Of a DNA stretch of 64,000 nt, positions 38,952-51,296 are shown piece after piece; position 1 is the stretch's first letter, and every line of letters starts with the position of its first letter. The notes under the pieces were generated by a model. It had not been told where the DNA came from. It did not search any database and saw nothing but the letters and a program-made list of their open reading frames with translations. Origin of the DNA: Xanthobacteraceae bacterium (GTDB lineage Bacteria > Pseudomonadota > Alphaproteobacteria > Rhizobiales > Xanthobacteraceae); contig JAHBZB010000003.1 of NCBI GenBank assembly GCA_019635635.1, positions 310,001 through 374,000 of the forward strand. The letters run 5' to 3'. The position numbers and the translations under genes are program-made.

Positions 38952-39704
38952 ATGAGCCGCCGCCCGCTGGTCGCCGGAAACTGGAAGATGAACGGACTGA
39001 GGGCGAGCCTTTCCGAACTCGATGCGATTGCGGCCGGCTATTCGGCCGACCTTAGGGCAAAAGCCGATTTCCTGATCTGTCCGCCCACGACCTTGATCGC
39101 CGAAGCCGCGGCGCGGGTTGCCGGCAAGGGGGTCGCGATCGGCGGCGAGGACTGTCATCCGAGGGCGTCCGGCGCCCATACCGGAGATATTTCGGCGGAG
39201 ATGCTCAAGGACGCGGGCGCGACCTACGTCATCGTCGGCCATTCCGAGCGCCGCGCGGATCATGGCGAGACTGACTCGATGGTGCGCGCCAAGGCCGAGG
39301 CGGCGCTGCGGGCGGGTCTGATTGCCATCGTTTGCGTTGGCGAGCGCAGGGAGCAGCGGGAGGCCGGGCAGGCGGTCGCCGTGGTCCGCGAGCAGCTTGC
39401 CGGTTCGATTCCAGATGGCGCAACCAGCGCGCGCCTCGTGGTCGCCTATGAGCCGGTCTGGGCGATCGGGACAGGGCTCACGCCGACGAAAGCGGACGTG
39501 GCGGACATGCACAAGGCGATGCGTGAGACGCTCGCCGGGCGCTTCGGAGTGGAAGGGCAGAACACGCGGATTCTCTATGGCGGCTCGGTGAAGCCGGAGA
39601 ACGCACTTGAGCTCATAATTCAGCCTGACGTTGACGGTGCGCTGATCGGTGGTGCGAGCCTCAAAGCGAATGATTTTCTTGGAATCGCATCGGCTTATCG
39701 TTGA
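38952..39704 (+). CDS. tpiA: Triosephosphate isomerase
   Basis: TpiA interconverts dihydroxyacetone phosphate and glyceraldehyde 3-phosphate. The 250-residue TIM barrel has the catalytic Lys in AGNWKMNGL, His in [11 protein letters not shown], Glu in [12 protein letters not shown] and the phosphate loop [11 protein letters not shown]. It is divergent from ppiD. A possible promoter (TTGCGG at 38888, TACGCG at 38911, 17-bp spacer) precedes it, with a weak -10. Confidence 0.98.
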   Translation: MSRRPLVAGNWKMNGLRASLSELDAIAAGYSADLRAKADFLICPPTTLIAEAAARVAGKGVAIGGEDCHPRASGAHTGDISAEMLKDAGATYVIVGHSERRADHGETDSMVRAKAEAALRAGLIAIVCVGERREQREAGQAVAVVREQLAGSIPDGATSARLVVAYEPVWAIGTGLTPTKADVADMHKAMRETLAGRFGVEGQNTRILYGGSVKPENALELIIQPDVDGALIGGASLKANDFLGIASAYR

Positions 39705-39804
39705 ATATTAGAGTCTGGAAACGCACGTAACTGCTTTATTTGATTTATGAATTTTCAGGATTAGCGATTCCGGTTGCACGATTTCCCGCCCCGTAGCCTC
39801 TCGC

Positions 39805-39833
39805 TTGGCTTTTAGGGGCTCCCCATGTATGGC
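39805..39833 (+). promoter_or_regulatory. Possible secG promoter
   Basis: TTGGCT at 39805-39810 and TATGGC at 39828-39833 are 17 bp apart. The start site would be near 39840, about 45 nt before secG. The gap 39705-39884 between tpiA and secG is otherwise AT-richer than its surroundings and holds no gene. Confidence 0.4.
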
Positions 39834-39884
39834 TTCGCGCGAATTTCCGGGCTGCCTTGCGGGCGCCCCTGACGGAATCCGGAC

Positions 39885-40232
39885 ATGCATACGACCCTGA
39901 TCGTTCTTCACCTCCTGATCGTGCTCGCCCTGATCGGCGTGGTGCTCCTGCAGCGCTCGGAAGGCGGCGCGCTGGGCATTGGCGGCGGTGGCGGCGGCTT
40001 CATGAACAGCCGGGGCACGGCAAACATCCTGACCCGGGCGACCGCGCTCTTGGCGGCCGGCTTCTTCATCACGAGTCTCCTGCTTTCGGTGCTGGCCGGC
40101 TGGCGGCCGCAGGGGCCGACGCTGGTCAATCCGAACGCCGCGCCGACGCAGGTGAACCCGCAGGGGCCCTCGATCCTCGAGCAGCTCCAGAAGAAGGGGC
40201 CGCAGGGACCACAGGTTCCGCAGTCGAAGTAA
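39885..40232 (+). CDS. secG: Preprotein translocase subunit SecG
   Basis: SecG is the small auxiliary subunit of the SecYEG protein-export channel. The 115-residue protein has two membrane helices (about residues 4-22 and 50-70) linked by the family motif LQRSEGGALGIGGGGGGF. The C-terminal tail is extended and rich in Pro, Gln and Gly (PQGPSILEQLQKKGPQGPQV), a common low-conservation feature in alphaproteobacteria. Two terminators follow before pyrG. Confidence 0.95.
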   Translation: MHTTLIVLHLLIVLALIGVVLLQRSEGGALGIGGGGGGFMNSRGTANILTRATALLAAGFFITSLLLSVLAGWRPQGPTLVNPNAAPTQVNPQGPSILEQLQKKGPQGPQVPQSK

Positions 40233-40238
40233 CGAGAC

Positions 40239-40268
40239 AAAGGGCCGGGAAACCGGCCCTTTCTTTTT
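40239..40268 (+). terminator. Intrinsic terminator after secG
   Basis: A perfect 10-bp stem (AAAGGGCCGG at 40239-40248, CCGGCCCTTT at 40253-40262) with a GAAA tetraloop is followed by CTTTTTG. This is a textbook Rho-independent terminator 6 bp after the secG stop. Confidence 0.9.
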
Positions 40269-40272
40269 GGGT

Positions 40273-40292
40273 GGGCGGGCCGCCCAATTTTT
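40273..40292 (+). terminator. Second terminator-like hairpin before pyrG
   Basis: GGGCG at 40273-40277 pairs with CGCCC at 40281-40285, followed by AATTTTT. It lies directly after the first terminator and could act as a backup, insulating pyrG from secG transcription. Confidence 0.5.
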
Positions 40293-40343
40293 CAGTGCAG
40301 GGGTGACGTTTTAGCCCTCGCAGAATCGAATCGAGGGGTTTAA

Positions 40344-41984
<1,641 letters not shown>

Positions 41985-41989
41985 TTTTT

Positions 41990-42841
41990 ATGTCGCGCGG
42001 GATCGACCACGTCATTCATCTCGTCCGCGACCTCGATGCGGCGGCAACGACATACGAGAAGCTCGGGTTTCTTGTCGGCAGCCGCAATAAACATCCGTTC
42101 GGGACGCATAACCGTATCGTGCAGCTCGACGGCTCCTACATCGAGATTCTTGAAATCGCGGAGCCGGAAAAGATCAAGGGCGAGGGCGGGCCGACCTCGT
42201 TTGCGCATTTCCATCGCGAATTCCTGATGCACAACGGCGAAGGCTTGAGCGGGCTCGTGCTTGCAAGCGCGGACGCGAACGCCGACAAGGCTGCGTTCGA
42301 CAAGGCGGGCTTCGGCGGCTTCCCGGTGTTCGATTTTAGCCGCAAGGGCAAACGCCCCGACGGCAGCGAAGCCGAGCTTTCCTTTTCGCTATCGTTTCTG
42401 CGCGAACCCGGTTCGGCGGATGTGATGACCCTCGTATGCCAGCACAGGAACCCGGAGAATTTCTGGTTCAGAGAATTGCAGGCGCATCGGAACGGCGCGG
42501 CGCGCGTTTCGGAGGTGGTGTTCACCGCCGACAGCCCGACCGATCAGCAATATTTCTTCCAGGCATGGACCGGCATTCGCGACCCGCGTTCGACGTCACT
42601 CGGCATTACTTTCGAGACCTCGCGCGGTGTCGTGCAGGTAACCGAGCCGAAGCCGTTCGAGGAGGCGTTCGGTATCGCGCCGCCGCTGTCCCAAGGCCTG
42701 CGTCTTGCGGCTGTCACGTTTGCCGGAGATGCCGTCAAAATCCGCGCGGCTGTTTCAAACAGCGGAATGGCTGCGCAGGAACGCCATGGCCGCCTCGTGA
42801 TCCATGCGCACGGCGCAGTGCTTGGCTTCGACGCCGGTTGA
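41990..42841 (+). CDS. VOC/glyoxalase-like domain protein
   Basis: The 283-residue protein begins GIDHVIHLVRDLDAAATTYE, the typical first strand of a vicinal oxygen chelate module. A second, weaker module starts at RVSEVVFTADSPTDQQYFFQ near residue 170. The pattern matches the glyoxalase-like domain family PF13468, whose substrates are mostly unknown. It starts 5 bp after pyrG and 34 bp before kdsA, so it is probably cotranscribed with them. Its specific function cannot be given; a metal-dependent lyase, isomerase or dioxygenase is possible. Confidence 0.8.
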   Translation: MSRGIDHVIHLVRDLDAAATTYEKLGFLVGSRNKHPFGTHNRIVQLDGSYIEILEIAEPEKIKGEGGPTSFAHFHREFLMHNGEGLSGLVLASADANADKAAFDKAGFGGFPVFDFSRKGKRPDGSEAELSFSLSFLREPGSADVMTLVCQHRNPENFWFRELQAHRNGAARVSEVVFTADSPTDQQYFFQAWTGIRDPRSTSLGITFETSRGVVQVTEPKPFEEAFGIAPPLSQGLRLAAVTFAGDAVKIRAAVSNSGMAAQERHGRLVIHAHGAVLGFDAG

Positions 42842-42875
42842 CCGGACCCTTGGCCCGACGCAAGGTCCGCCCGCG

Positions 42876-43730
42876 ATGAACAAGCCGATCACGAATCCCG
42901 CCCCGAATGCCGTTGTCGCGGCCGGAAATGCACGCTTCGGCAATGACTTGCCGCTCGCGCTGATTGCGGGTCCGTGCCAGATGGAAAGCCGAGCGCACGC
43001 ACTGGAAGTCGCGCAGGCACTGAGGGAAATCGCAGGCCGATTGAAGATCGGACTCGTTTATAAATCCTCGTTCGACAAGGCGAACCGCACCAGCGCGAAG
43101 TCTGCGCGCGGCATGGGTATCGATGCGGCAATTCCCGTCTTCTCCGAAATTCGCGAAAAGCTCGGGCTGCCGACGCTGACCGACGTCCATGAAATCGAAC
43201 AATGCGAGCGCGCGGCGGAAGCCTGCGACGTGTTGCAGATCCCGGCGTTTCTCTGCCGCCAGACCGATCTTCTGATCGCCGCGGCAAACACCGGCCGGAT
43301 CGTGAACGTGAAGAAGGGCCAGTTTCTCGCGCCGTGGGACATGAAGAATGTCGTCGAGAAGGTGACGGGCGCCGGCAATGCGAACGTGATGGTCACCGAG
43401 CGCGGCGTTTCCTTCGGCTACAACACGCTCGTGTCCGACATGCGCGCGTTGCCGGTGCTGCGCGAGACCGGAGCGCCGGTAATCTTCGATGCAACCCACT
43501 CGGTGCAGCAGCCCGGCGGGCAGGGCACCTCCTCGGGCGGCGAACGCAAATATGTCGGCGTGCTTGCGCGCGCGGCGGTCGCGGTGGGCGTCGCTGGCGT
43601 GTTCATCGAGACGCATCCCGATCCGGATAAGGCGCCGTCCGACGGGCCGAACATGATCGCACTTCGCGATCTCGAGGCTTTACTCACCGACTTGATTGCA
43701 TTCGACAGACTCGCGAAAGCGAAGCGCTAG
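42876..43730 (+). CDS. kdsA: 3-deoxy-8-phosphooctulonate (KDO-8-P) synthase, metal-dependent type
   Basis: KdsA condenses phosphoenolpyruvate and arabinose 5-phosphate to KDO 8-phosphate for the LPS inner core. The 284-residue protein has LIAGPCQMESRAHALEVAQA, KSSFDKANRTSAKSARGMG and FDATHSVQQPGGQGTSSGGE. The Cys in AGPCQMES sits where metal-dependent (class II) enzymes such as that of Aquifex have their metal ligand; E. coli has Asn there. The ATG at 42876 is preferred over an upstream in-frame ATG at 42804 that runs through the end of the VOC gene. Confidence 0.96.
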   Translation: MNKPITNPAPNAVVAAGNARFGNDLPLALIAGPCQMESRAHALEVAQALREIAGRLKIGLVYKSSFDKANRTSAKSARGMGIDAAIPVFSEIREKLGLPTLTDVHEIEQCERAAEACDVLQIPAFLCRQTDLLIAAANTGRIVNVKKGQFLAPWDMKNVVEKVTGAGNANVMVTERGVSFGYNTLVSDMRALPVLRETGAPVIFDATHSVQQPGGQGTSSGGERKYVGVLARAAVAVGVAGVFIETHPDPDKAPSDGPNMIALRDLEALLTDLIAFDRLAKAKR

Positions 43731-43756
43731 GCGCCGCCCGTACCAAGAACAACAAC

Positions 43757-44914
43757 ATGAACCGTGCGCTTCTCGTCGTTGGCTTCATCGCGTTTTCAAC
43801 GAGCCTGTTCATTCGCGCGATCGATCCAGTCGTGCCGCAGATCTCCGGAGAGTTCGGCATCCCGGCGGCCGACGTCGCGCTGCTCGCAACCGCTTTCGCC
43901 TTGCCGTTCGCGATCATACAGCCGCTGCTCGGTCCGATCGGGGATTTTTTCGGCAAGACCAAGCTGATGCTCGGCGGCCTGGTCTTTCTGGTCGCTGCGA
44001 CTTTCGCTGGAGCGCTCGCACAGAGCTTCACCTGGCTTCTGCTGTCGCGGCTGCTTGCGGGCATCGCCGCCGGCGGAATCTTTCCGGCCGCGCTTGCATT
44101 CGTGTCGGACGCGGTCGCAGTCGAGCGGCGGCAGATCATGCTCGGACGCTTCGTGGCGGCGGCGCTCGCCGGAAATCTCACCGGCGCCTGGGCCGGCGGC
44201 ATCGTCGGCGACTTCACGAACTGGCGCGGCGTTCTCGTCGCGGCGGGAAGTTTCGGCACGATGGCGCTCTTGCTCGGCGTCTGGGGTTTCCGCGGCGTGA
44301 AGCATGAGCCGGGCGAGCGCTTCGACCTCGCCTACGCGCTGAACAGCTACAAGGCGATTTTTTCCAACGCACGCGCGAAGTTCACCTATTTCGGCGTGCT
44401 GCTCGAAGGCATCGCCGTTTTCGGACTGTTTCCCTTCGTTGCGATCCTCTTGCACCAGAGCGGCGAGTATCGCGCGACCATCGCGGGGTTTGTTATCGCA
44501 GGTTTTGCGATCGGGGGCGCGGTTTACGGACTGATCGTGCCGGCGATGCTCAGGCTGTTTGGAACGCGCGGGCTGATGATCTGGGGTTCGTTTTTCGTGG
44601 CGGCAATGATTTGCGTTTCGACGCTGCGGCTGAGCTGGCCGTTCGAATTTGCGGCCTTCGCGGTGATGGGCACCGGTTTCTATATGATGCATAGCTGCTT
44701 TCAGGTTGCCGCGTCCGAGCTTGCGCCGAAAGCGAGGGGCTCGGCGCTTGCGTTGCACTCGTCGTTCTTCTTTATCGGACAGGCGATCGGCCCGCTGTTT
44801 TACTATTACGGTCTCGCGCATGCCGGGCTGACCCCGACGTTTATCGGTGCGGCGGTAATCATCGTCGCAACCGGAGTCATGGGCGCGCGGGGACTCTATC
44901 CCAAAGGCGAGTAG
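43757..44914 (+). CDS. MFS transporter
   Basis: The 385-residue protein has about 12 membrane helices in two six-helix bundles. It resembles AraJ/drug:proton-type major facilitator proteins: RAIDPVVPQISGEFGIPAADV after helix 1 and PLLGPIGDFFGKTKLMLGGL (the loop 2-3 motif A equivalent) near residue 60. The substrate cannot be inferred; sugar or drug efflux is common in this group. It lies 26 bp after kdsA, a spacing that permits cotranscription, and converges with the DUF1835 gene. Confidence 0.88.
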   Translation: MNRALLVVGFIAFSTSLFIRAIDPVVPQISGEFGIPAADVALLATAFALPFAIIQPLLGPIGDFFGKTKLMLGGLVFLVAATFAGALAQSFTWLLLSRLLAGIAAGGIFPAALAFVSDAVAVERRQIMLGRFVAAALAGNLTGAWAGGIVGDFTNWRGVLVAAGSFGTMALLLGVWGFRGVKHEPGERFDLAYALNSYKAIFSNARAKFTYFGVLLEGIAVFGLFPFVAILLHQSGEYRATIAGFVIAGFAIGGAVYGLIVPAMLRLFGTRGLMIWGSFFVAAMICVSTLRLSWPFEFAAFAVMGTGFYMMHSCFQVAASELAPKARGSALALHSSFFFIGQAIGPLFYYYGLAHAGLTPTFIGAAVIIVATGVMGARGLYPKGE

Positions 44915-44934
44915 CGCTTAGCGCAGTTGCGTTT

Positions 44935-45864
44935 CTATCGGCGCAATACATTCGCGTTGTTGAGATGCACGCCGCCAATCCAGCGGTCGATGCCGTTCAG
45001 CTTCACGAAATCGGCACGCCCTTCGAGCGCGGCGTGACCCGTGTCGGTCAGCTCGATCAGCGTCTCGGTATATTCCACGGTCATGTTGCTTTGCGCGGCC
45101 CGTGCAATGCCCCCGGCGGGCAGTCCGTGAATGAGCGGCGACGCCCCGCGGCCGAGCGCTTCGAGCCGATAGAAGAATCCGAGATCGCCGAGAAACGGTA
45201 ATGGCTCCGTCTGCTGGTAATGGCGGAAGGCGAGGCCCGGCGTGAGTGCGCCGTCGCGGACGGCAAGCAGTCCGTTTCGCTCGATGCGCCCGAGGCCGTC
45301 CTGTGCACCGGGATACTCCTCAAGCATGCGCGCGAAGGCGTTTCGTGCGTCCGGCAAAGCGCCGTCGCCGCTCGATGCGTCGATCATCGGGCCGGGCTCG
45401 GCTGCGCGGAATGCCGCCCAGAGCGCCGCGCCTTCGGCAAGCTGCGCTTCGGTGACGGGCGCAAGCGTCTGCGCCATCGCGTCGATATGGTTCAGGAGCG
45501 GCGGTGCTGCGAGTGTGAGCGCAAGCGCGGGGCGCGACGGCTGCGCGCGGAAGCGCGCCAGAATCTGAATCAATTGTAACTGATCGTGCAGGTCGGTTTC
45601 GAACCAGAGTTCGACACGATCCGACGGATTGATTTCATCGAAAGCACGGTCGCGGCGCGTGAAGTCGGAGCGCACGTCGCGGACTCCAAAAGCGCTCTCG
45701 ATATGTTGCGCGCGAATATCGGCGAGCGCTTCGTCGTCGACCCCGCCGGGCACCGGCCCCTCGACCAGCACGTCGCGCCAGATCAGGATTTCGGCGTCGG
45801 GAAAATGGGCGGCGAGCGCGTTTGCTGCGTGATCGCCATTCGTAATCAGGATTCGCCGTGCCAC
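44935..45864 (-). CDS. DUF1835 domain-containing protein
   Basis: The 309-residue protein begins RRILITNGDHAANALAAHFP followed by EILIWRDVLVEGPVPGG. The ITNGD and WxDVLxEGP pattern marks the DUF1835 domain, here about residues 1-130. The C-terminal half, with IERNGLLAVRDGALTPGLAF and VEYTETLIELTDTGHAALEG, resembles a winged-helix DNA-binding fold only loosely. No function is established. It starts 3 bp after the queF stop on the same strand, so the two are probably cotranscribed. Confidence 0.75.
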   Translation of the reverse strand: MARRILITNGDHAANALAAHFPDAEILIWRDVLVEGPVPGGVDDEALADIRAQHIESAFGVRDVRSDFTRRDRAFDEINPSDRVELWFETDLHDQLQLIQILARFRAQPSRPALALTLAAPPLLNHIDAMAQTLAPVTEAQLAEGAALWAAFRAAEPGPMIDASSGDGALPDARNAFARMLEEYPGAQDGLGRIERNGLLAVRDGALTPGLAFRHYQQTEPLPFLGDLGFFYRLEALGRGASPLIHGLPAGGIARAAQSNMTVEYTETLIELTDTGHAALEGRADFVKLNGIDRWIGGVHLNNANVLRR

Positions 45865-45867
45865 GGC

Positions 45868-46320
45868 TCAGCCGCGGCCGCGATAGGGCGCGACGCCCTG
45901 CTCGGGAAGCCATACGCCGGACGGCAGCTTGCCATGTTGCCAGAACACGTCGATCGGTATGCCACCACGCGGATACCAGTAGCCGCCGATCCGCAGATAC
46001 TTAGGCGCCAGCAATTTTACGAGTTTCTTGCCGATCGCGACCGTGCAGTCCTCGTGGAAGGCGCCGTGATTGCGAAAGCTTGCGAAATATAATTTGAGCG
46101 ATTTCGACTCTACAAGCCATTTGCCCGGAACGTAATCGATGACAAGATGTGCGAAATCCGGCTGGCCGGTGATTGGGCACAGAGACGTAAACTCTGGTGT
46201 AACGAATCGAGCCGCATAATCAGTGTCCGGATGCGGGTTAGACACGCGGTCAAGCGTGGCCTTCTCCGGGGAGGAAGGAACAGGGGCGATCGAACCGAGT
46301 TGAAGCTTTTTGCGAGGCAT
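45868..46320 (-). CDS. queF: NADPH-dependent 7-cyano-7-deazaguanine reductase QueF (short form)
   Basis: QueF reduces preQ0 to preQ1 in queuosine synthesis. The 150-residue unimodular tunnel-fold protein has the catalytic Cys in [20 protein letters not shown], the family motif [20 protein letters not shown], and a C-terminal [20 protein letters not shown]. The start codon lies only 6 bp from the start codon of the divergent membrane-protein gene, so the two genes must share overlapping control regions. The rest of the queuosine genes are not in the window. Confidence 0.95.
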   Translation of the reverse strand: MPRKKLQLGSIAPVPSSPEKATLDRVSNPHPDTDYAARFVTPEFTSLCPITGQPDFAHLVIDYVPGKWLVESKSLKLYFASFRNHGAFHEDCTVAIGKKLVKLLAPKYLRIGGYWYPRGGIPIDVFWQHGKLPSGVWLPEQGVAPYRGRG

Positions 46321-46326
46321 TGCGCT

Positions 46327-48076
<1,750 letters not shown>

Positions 48077-48111
48077 CGCCGAAGCAACCGCTCGCCACTA
48101 TCTAGGGTGGC

Positions 48112-48429
48112 ATGGTCACGCGCACGCGGCTCGGCCGCTTCTTCCGGGTTCTGGGGCTCTATTGCATTGCCGCAGGCATGATCGCGTATTTCGCGTTCCA
48201 TGCGCAGCATGGCAATTACGGCATCGAAGCCGGCAAGGCGCTGAAGGAAGAAATCGGGACGCTAACCGCCGAGCGCGACGAACTCATCATCGAGCGCACT
48301 CGGATCGAACATCGCAACCAGCTTCTGCGTGCGACCCAGATCGACCCCGACCTTCTGGAAGAACTCGCGCGCCGCGACCTTTCGTTCGCAATGCCCAACG
48401 ACCTGATCATGGTGTTGCAGCGCCGCTAA
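48112..48429 (+). CDS. ftsB: Septum formation initiator family protein (FtsB/DivIC-like)
   Basis: The 105-residue protein has one membrane helix (about residues 10-29) followed by a coiled coil (ALKEEIGTLTAERDELIIER, then RTRIEHRNQLL), and the conserved end DPDLLEELARRDLSFAMPND. This is the FtsB/DivIC layout: a bitopic divisome protein linking FtsQ and FtsL. Its place between eno and pdhA is the usual alphaproteobacterial one. Confidence 0.88.
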   Translation: MVTRTRLGRFFRVLGLYCIAAGMIAYFAFHAQHGNYGIEAGKALKEEIGTLTAERDELIIERTRIEHRNQLLRATQIDPDLLEELARRDLSFAMPNDLIMVLQRR

Positions 48430-48536
48430 AGCGCATACCAGCAATCCCGTTTCGCAAAGCCCGCCGGCGGCGAAATTTCCTTTAGTTGCAAGCGCATCCG
48501 TCATGTATTCCAGCAGGAACGGTGGCGCGTCTTCCG

Positions 48537-48555
48537 GATTTGCGCTAAGCAAATC
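48537..48555. promoter_or_regulatory. Inverted repeat upstream of pdhA
   Basis: GATTTGC at 48537-48543 and GCAAATC at 48549-48555 form a perfect 7-bp inverted repeat with a 5-bp centre, 22 bp before the pdhA ATG. It could be an operator or a leader hairpin close to the ribosome binding site (GGGAG at about 48562). The gap 48430-48577 holds no gene. Confidence 0.4.
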
Positions 48556-48577
48556 GAGACGGGAGACAACAACAAAA

Positions 48578-49609
48578 ATGCCTGCCGCAGCCAAAGCAGA
48601 AAAAACCGGTAAAGCCGTTTCCGGCGCAACCAAAGACGCGAGCAAGATCGCGTGGGGCAAAGAGCGTGAGCTCAAGTCCTACCGCGAGATGCTGCTCATC
48701 CGCCGCTTCGAGGAAAAGGCTGGCCAGCTTTACGGCATGGGCCTGATTGGCGGCTTCTGCCATCTCTACATCGGTCAGGAAGCCGTCGTCGTCGGCATGC
48801 AGATGGCGCTGAAAGACGGCGATCAGGTCATTACCGCTTACCGCGATCACGGCCATATGCTCGCCTGCGGCATGGACGCAAAAGGCGTCATGGCCGAACT
48901 GACCGGCCGTCGCGGCGGCTATTCGAAGGGCAAGGGCGGCTCGATGCACATGTTCAGCGTCGAGAAAAATTTCTTCGGCGGGCACGGCATCGTCGGCGCG
49001 CAGGTTTCGCTCGGCACCGGCATCGCGTTTGCGAACCGCTACCGCGAGAACGGCAATGTCTGCCTGACCTATTTTGGCGACGGCGCCTCGAACCAGGGGC
49101 AGGTCTACGAGAGCTTCAACATGGCAGAGCTCTGGCGGCTGCCTGTCGTCTACATCATCGAGAATAACAAATACGCGATGGGTACGTCCGTCGAGCGCTC
49201 GTCGGCGTTACAGGAATTTTCCAAGCGCGGCGCGTCGTTCAACATTCCGGGCGAAAAGGTCGACGGCATGGACGTGCGCGCGGTGTATGAAGCCGGCGCA
49301 CGCGCAGTCGAGTATGCGCGCACGGGGCAGGGCCCCTTCATTCTGGAGATGAACACCTATCGCTACCGCGGTCACTCGATGTCCGATCCGGCAAAATACC
49401 GCGCGAAGGAAGAAGTCGAGAAGATGCGCACCGAGCGCGATCCGATTGAGCGCGTGCGTAACCGGATTCTGGAAGAGAAACTCGCGAGCGAAGACGAGAT
49501 CAAGAAAATAGACGGCGAGATCCGCGTGATCGTGAACGAGTCCGCGGAGTTCGCGACCAACGATCAGGAGCCCGATGTGTCGGAGCTCTACACCGACGTA
49601 TTGCGGTAA
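48578..49609 (+). CDS. pdhA: Pyruvate dehydrogenase E1 component subunit alpha
   Basis: PdhA, with PdhB, decarboxylates pyruvate using thiamine diphosphate and passes the acetyl group to the lipoyl arm of E2. The 343-residue protein has the TPP motif LTYFGDGASNQGQVYESFNM ending in ENNKYAMG, and the phosphorylation-loop-like YRGHSMSDPAKYRAKEEVEK. The N-terminal 25 residues are Ala/Lys-rich and variable. The ATG at 48578 is preferred over an in-frame upstream ATG at 48503. The heterodimeric alpha/beta E1 is the alphaproteobacterial and mitochondrial type. Confidence 0.97.
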   Translation: MPAAAKAEKTGKAVSGATKDASKIAWGKERELKSYREMLLIRRFEEKAGQLYGMGLIGGFCHLYIGQEAVVVGMQMALKDGDQVITAYRDHGHMLACGMDAKGVMAELTGRRGGYSKGKGGSMHMFSVEKNFFGGHGIVGAQVSLGTGIAFANRYRENGNVCLTYFGDGASNQGQVYESFNMAELWRLPVVYIIENNKYAMGTSVERSSALQEFSKRGASFNIPGEKVDGMDVRAVYEAGARAVEYARTGQGPFILEMNTYRYRGHSMSDPAKYRAKEEVEKMRTERDPIERVRNRILEEKLASEDEIKKIDGEIRVIVNESAEFATNDQEPDVSELYTDVLR

Positions 49610-49619
49610 GGCGGGCGGG

Positions 49620-49898
49620 ATGCGGACGCTCGGCTTGCTTGTCGCTTATGCCTCGCTGATCGCCATGGCCTTGAGCTGGATTACCGCGCTGTTCTTCTAC
49701 ATGAGGACGTTCAGCGCCGTCACGCCGGAGCAGTCTTACCTGCGCGGGCAACTCGTATTCAACTGGCTGTTTGCGAACGGCAAGTTGACGGGCGAAGCGC
49801 GCGAACACGCGCGCAGGGTCAACATCGCGATGGCGGTGTTTTTCGTATGTCTGATTATTTCCGGCGCTGCGTTCATCGTAGCGGTAGCGCCGCGCTAA
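49620..49898 (+). CDS. Small two-helix membrane protein between pdhA and pdhB
   Basis: The 92-residue product has two membrane helices (about residues 4-26 and 68-89) with a short loop containing TPEQSYLRGQLVFNWLFANG. I do not recognise a family. It starts 10 bp after pdhA and ends 12 bp before pdhB, so it is almost surely cotranscribed with the pyruvate dehydrogenase genes. The ATG at 49620 follows GGCGGGA. A role in the complex is not implied by the sequence. Confidence 0.65.
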   Translation: MRTLGLLVAYASLIAMALSWITALFFYMRTFSAVTPEQSYLRGQLVFNWLFANGKLTGEAREHARRVNIAMAVFFVCLIISGAAFIVAVAPR

Positions 49899-49910
49899 GC
49901 AGGATAAGCA

Positions 49911-50090
49911 ATGCCGATCGAAGTTCTCATGCCCGCGCTTTCGCCCACGATGGAAAAGGGCAATCTCGCCAAGTGGCTGAAGGCCGAAGGCGACGAGGTG
50001 AAGGCGGGCGATGTGATCGCCGAAATCGAGACCGACAAGGCGACGATGGAAGTCGAAGCGGTCGATGAGGGCAAGCTCGGCAAGATTTTG
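49911..50090 (+). repeat. Lipoyl-domain DNA repeat, copy 1
   Basis: Aligned to 51297-51476 from the ATG, this segment shares 46 identical bases in a row (49924-49969 against 51310-51355). Long further identical runs cover the lipoyl-lysine region, including most synonymous positions. Identity falls off after about codon 60. Confidence 0.8.
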
Positions 50091-51287
50091 GTTCCCGAAG
50101 GCACGCAGGACGTCGCCGTCAATACGCCGATCGCGCTGATCCTCGGCGAAGGCGAGAGCGCTTCGGATGCGCCCGCGAAATCCGCGCCGAAGAAGAACGA
50201 GGCGCCGGCAAAGACGGCAGAGGCGACGGTCGAGAAACGCGAAGCGCCGGTCGAAAAGCCGGTCGAGGCCGCGCCGGTAGAACTGGACGTTCCTGCCGGT
50301 ACCGAGATGGTCAACATGACCGTGCGTGAGGCGTTGCGCGACGCCATGGCCGAGGAGATGCGCCGCGACGCAGACGTCTTCGTGATGGGCGAAGAGGTCG
50401 CGGAATATCAGGGCGCCTACAAAGTCACGCAAGGTCTGTTGCAGGAATTCGGCGCGCGGCGCGTGATCGACACGCCGATCACCGAGCACGGCTTCACCGG
50501 CGTCGGCGTCGGCGCGGGCTTCACCGGCCTGAAACCCATCGTCGAGTTCATGACGTTCAATTTCTCGATGCAGGCGATCGATCAGATCGTGAACTCGGCG
50601 GCGAAGACGCTTTACATGTCGGGCGGTCAGGTCGGCTGTTCGATCGTGTTCCGCGGGCCGAACGGTGCCGCCGCGCGGGTCGCAGCACAACACAGTCAGG
50701 ATTTCGCGTCGTGGTACGCGCATGTTCCGGGGCTGAAAGTGGTGTCGCCCTATACGGCGGCCGACGCCAAGGGTTTGCTGAAGTCGGCGATCCGCGATCC
50801 GAATCCGGTCGTGTTCCTCGAGAACGAGATACTCTACGGCAAGACCTTCCCGGTCCCGAAGCTCGACGATTATCTGGTCCCGATCGGTAAGGCGAAGGTT
50901 GCGCGTCCGGGCAAGGACGTGACGATCCTCGCTTGGTCGATCGGGATGACCTGGGCGCTGGAAGCGGCCGAGGAACTTGCGAAGAAACATATCTTCGCGG
51001 AAGTGATCGACCTGCGCACGATCCGCCCGCTCGATATCGCGACCATCGTGGAGTCGGTGAAGAAGACTGGCCGCTGCGTGACGGTCGAGGAAGGCTGGCC
51101 GCAATTCGGCGTAGGCTCCGAAATCGCCGCGCGCATTATGGACGAGGCGTTCGACTATCTCGACGCGCCGGTCCGCCGCGTGACCGGCGAAGACGTGCCG
51201 ATGCCTTACGCCGCCAATCTCGAAAAGCTCGCGCTGCCAACGGTCGCGAAAGTCATCGAAGCGGCGCGTGCCGTCACCTATCGCTGA
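49911..51287 (+). CDS. pdhB: Pyruvate dehydrogenase E1 beta with N-terminal lipoyl domain
   Basis: The 458-residue protein has a lipoyl domain at residues 1-80, with the lipoyl-lysine in [17 protein letters not shown], then an Ala/Pro/Lys/Glu-rich linker to about residue 125. The transketolase-type E1 beta follows: [38 protein letters not shown] and the C-terminal [21 protein letters not shown] lipoyl domain fused to E1 beta is known from alphaproteobacteria. The first 180 bases are nearly identical to the start of pdhC. Confidence 0.97.
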   Translation: MPIEVLMPALSPTMEKGNLAKWLKAEGDEVKAGDVIAEIETDKATMEVEAVDEGKLGKILVPEGTQDVAVNTPIALILGEGESASDAPAKSAPKKNEAPAKTAEATVEKREAPVEKPVEAAPVELDVPAGTEMVNMTVREALRDAMAEEMRRDADVFVMGEEVAEYQGAYKVTQGLLQEFGARRVIDTPITEHGFTGVGVGAGFTGLKPIVEFMTFNFSMQAIDQIVNSAAKTLYMSGGQVGCSIVFRGPNGAAARVAAQHSQDFASWYAHVPGLKVVSPYTAADAKGLLKSAIRDPNPVVFLENEILYGKTFPVPKLDDYLVPIGKAKVARPGKDVTILAWSIGMTWALEAAEELAKKHIFAEVIDLRTIRPLDIATIVESVKKTGRCVTVEEGWPQFGVGSEIAARIMDEAFDYLDAPVRRVTGEDVPMPYAANLEKLALPTVAKVIEAARAVTYR

Positions 51288-51296
51288 GTATCCGCA

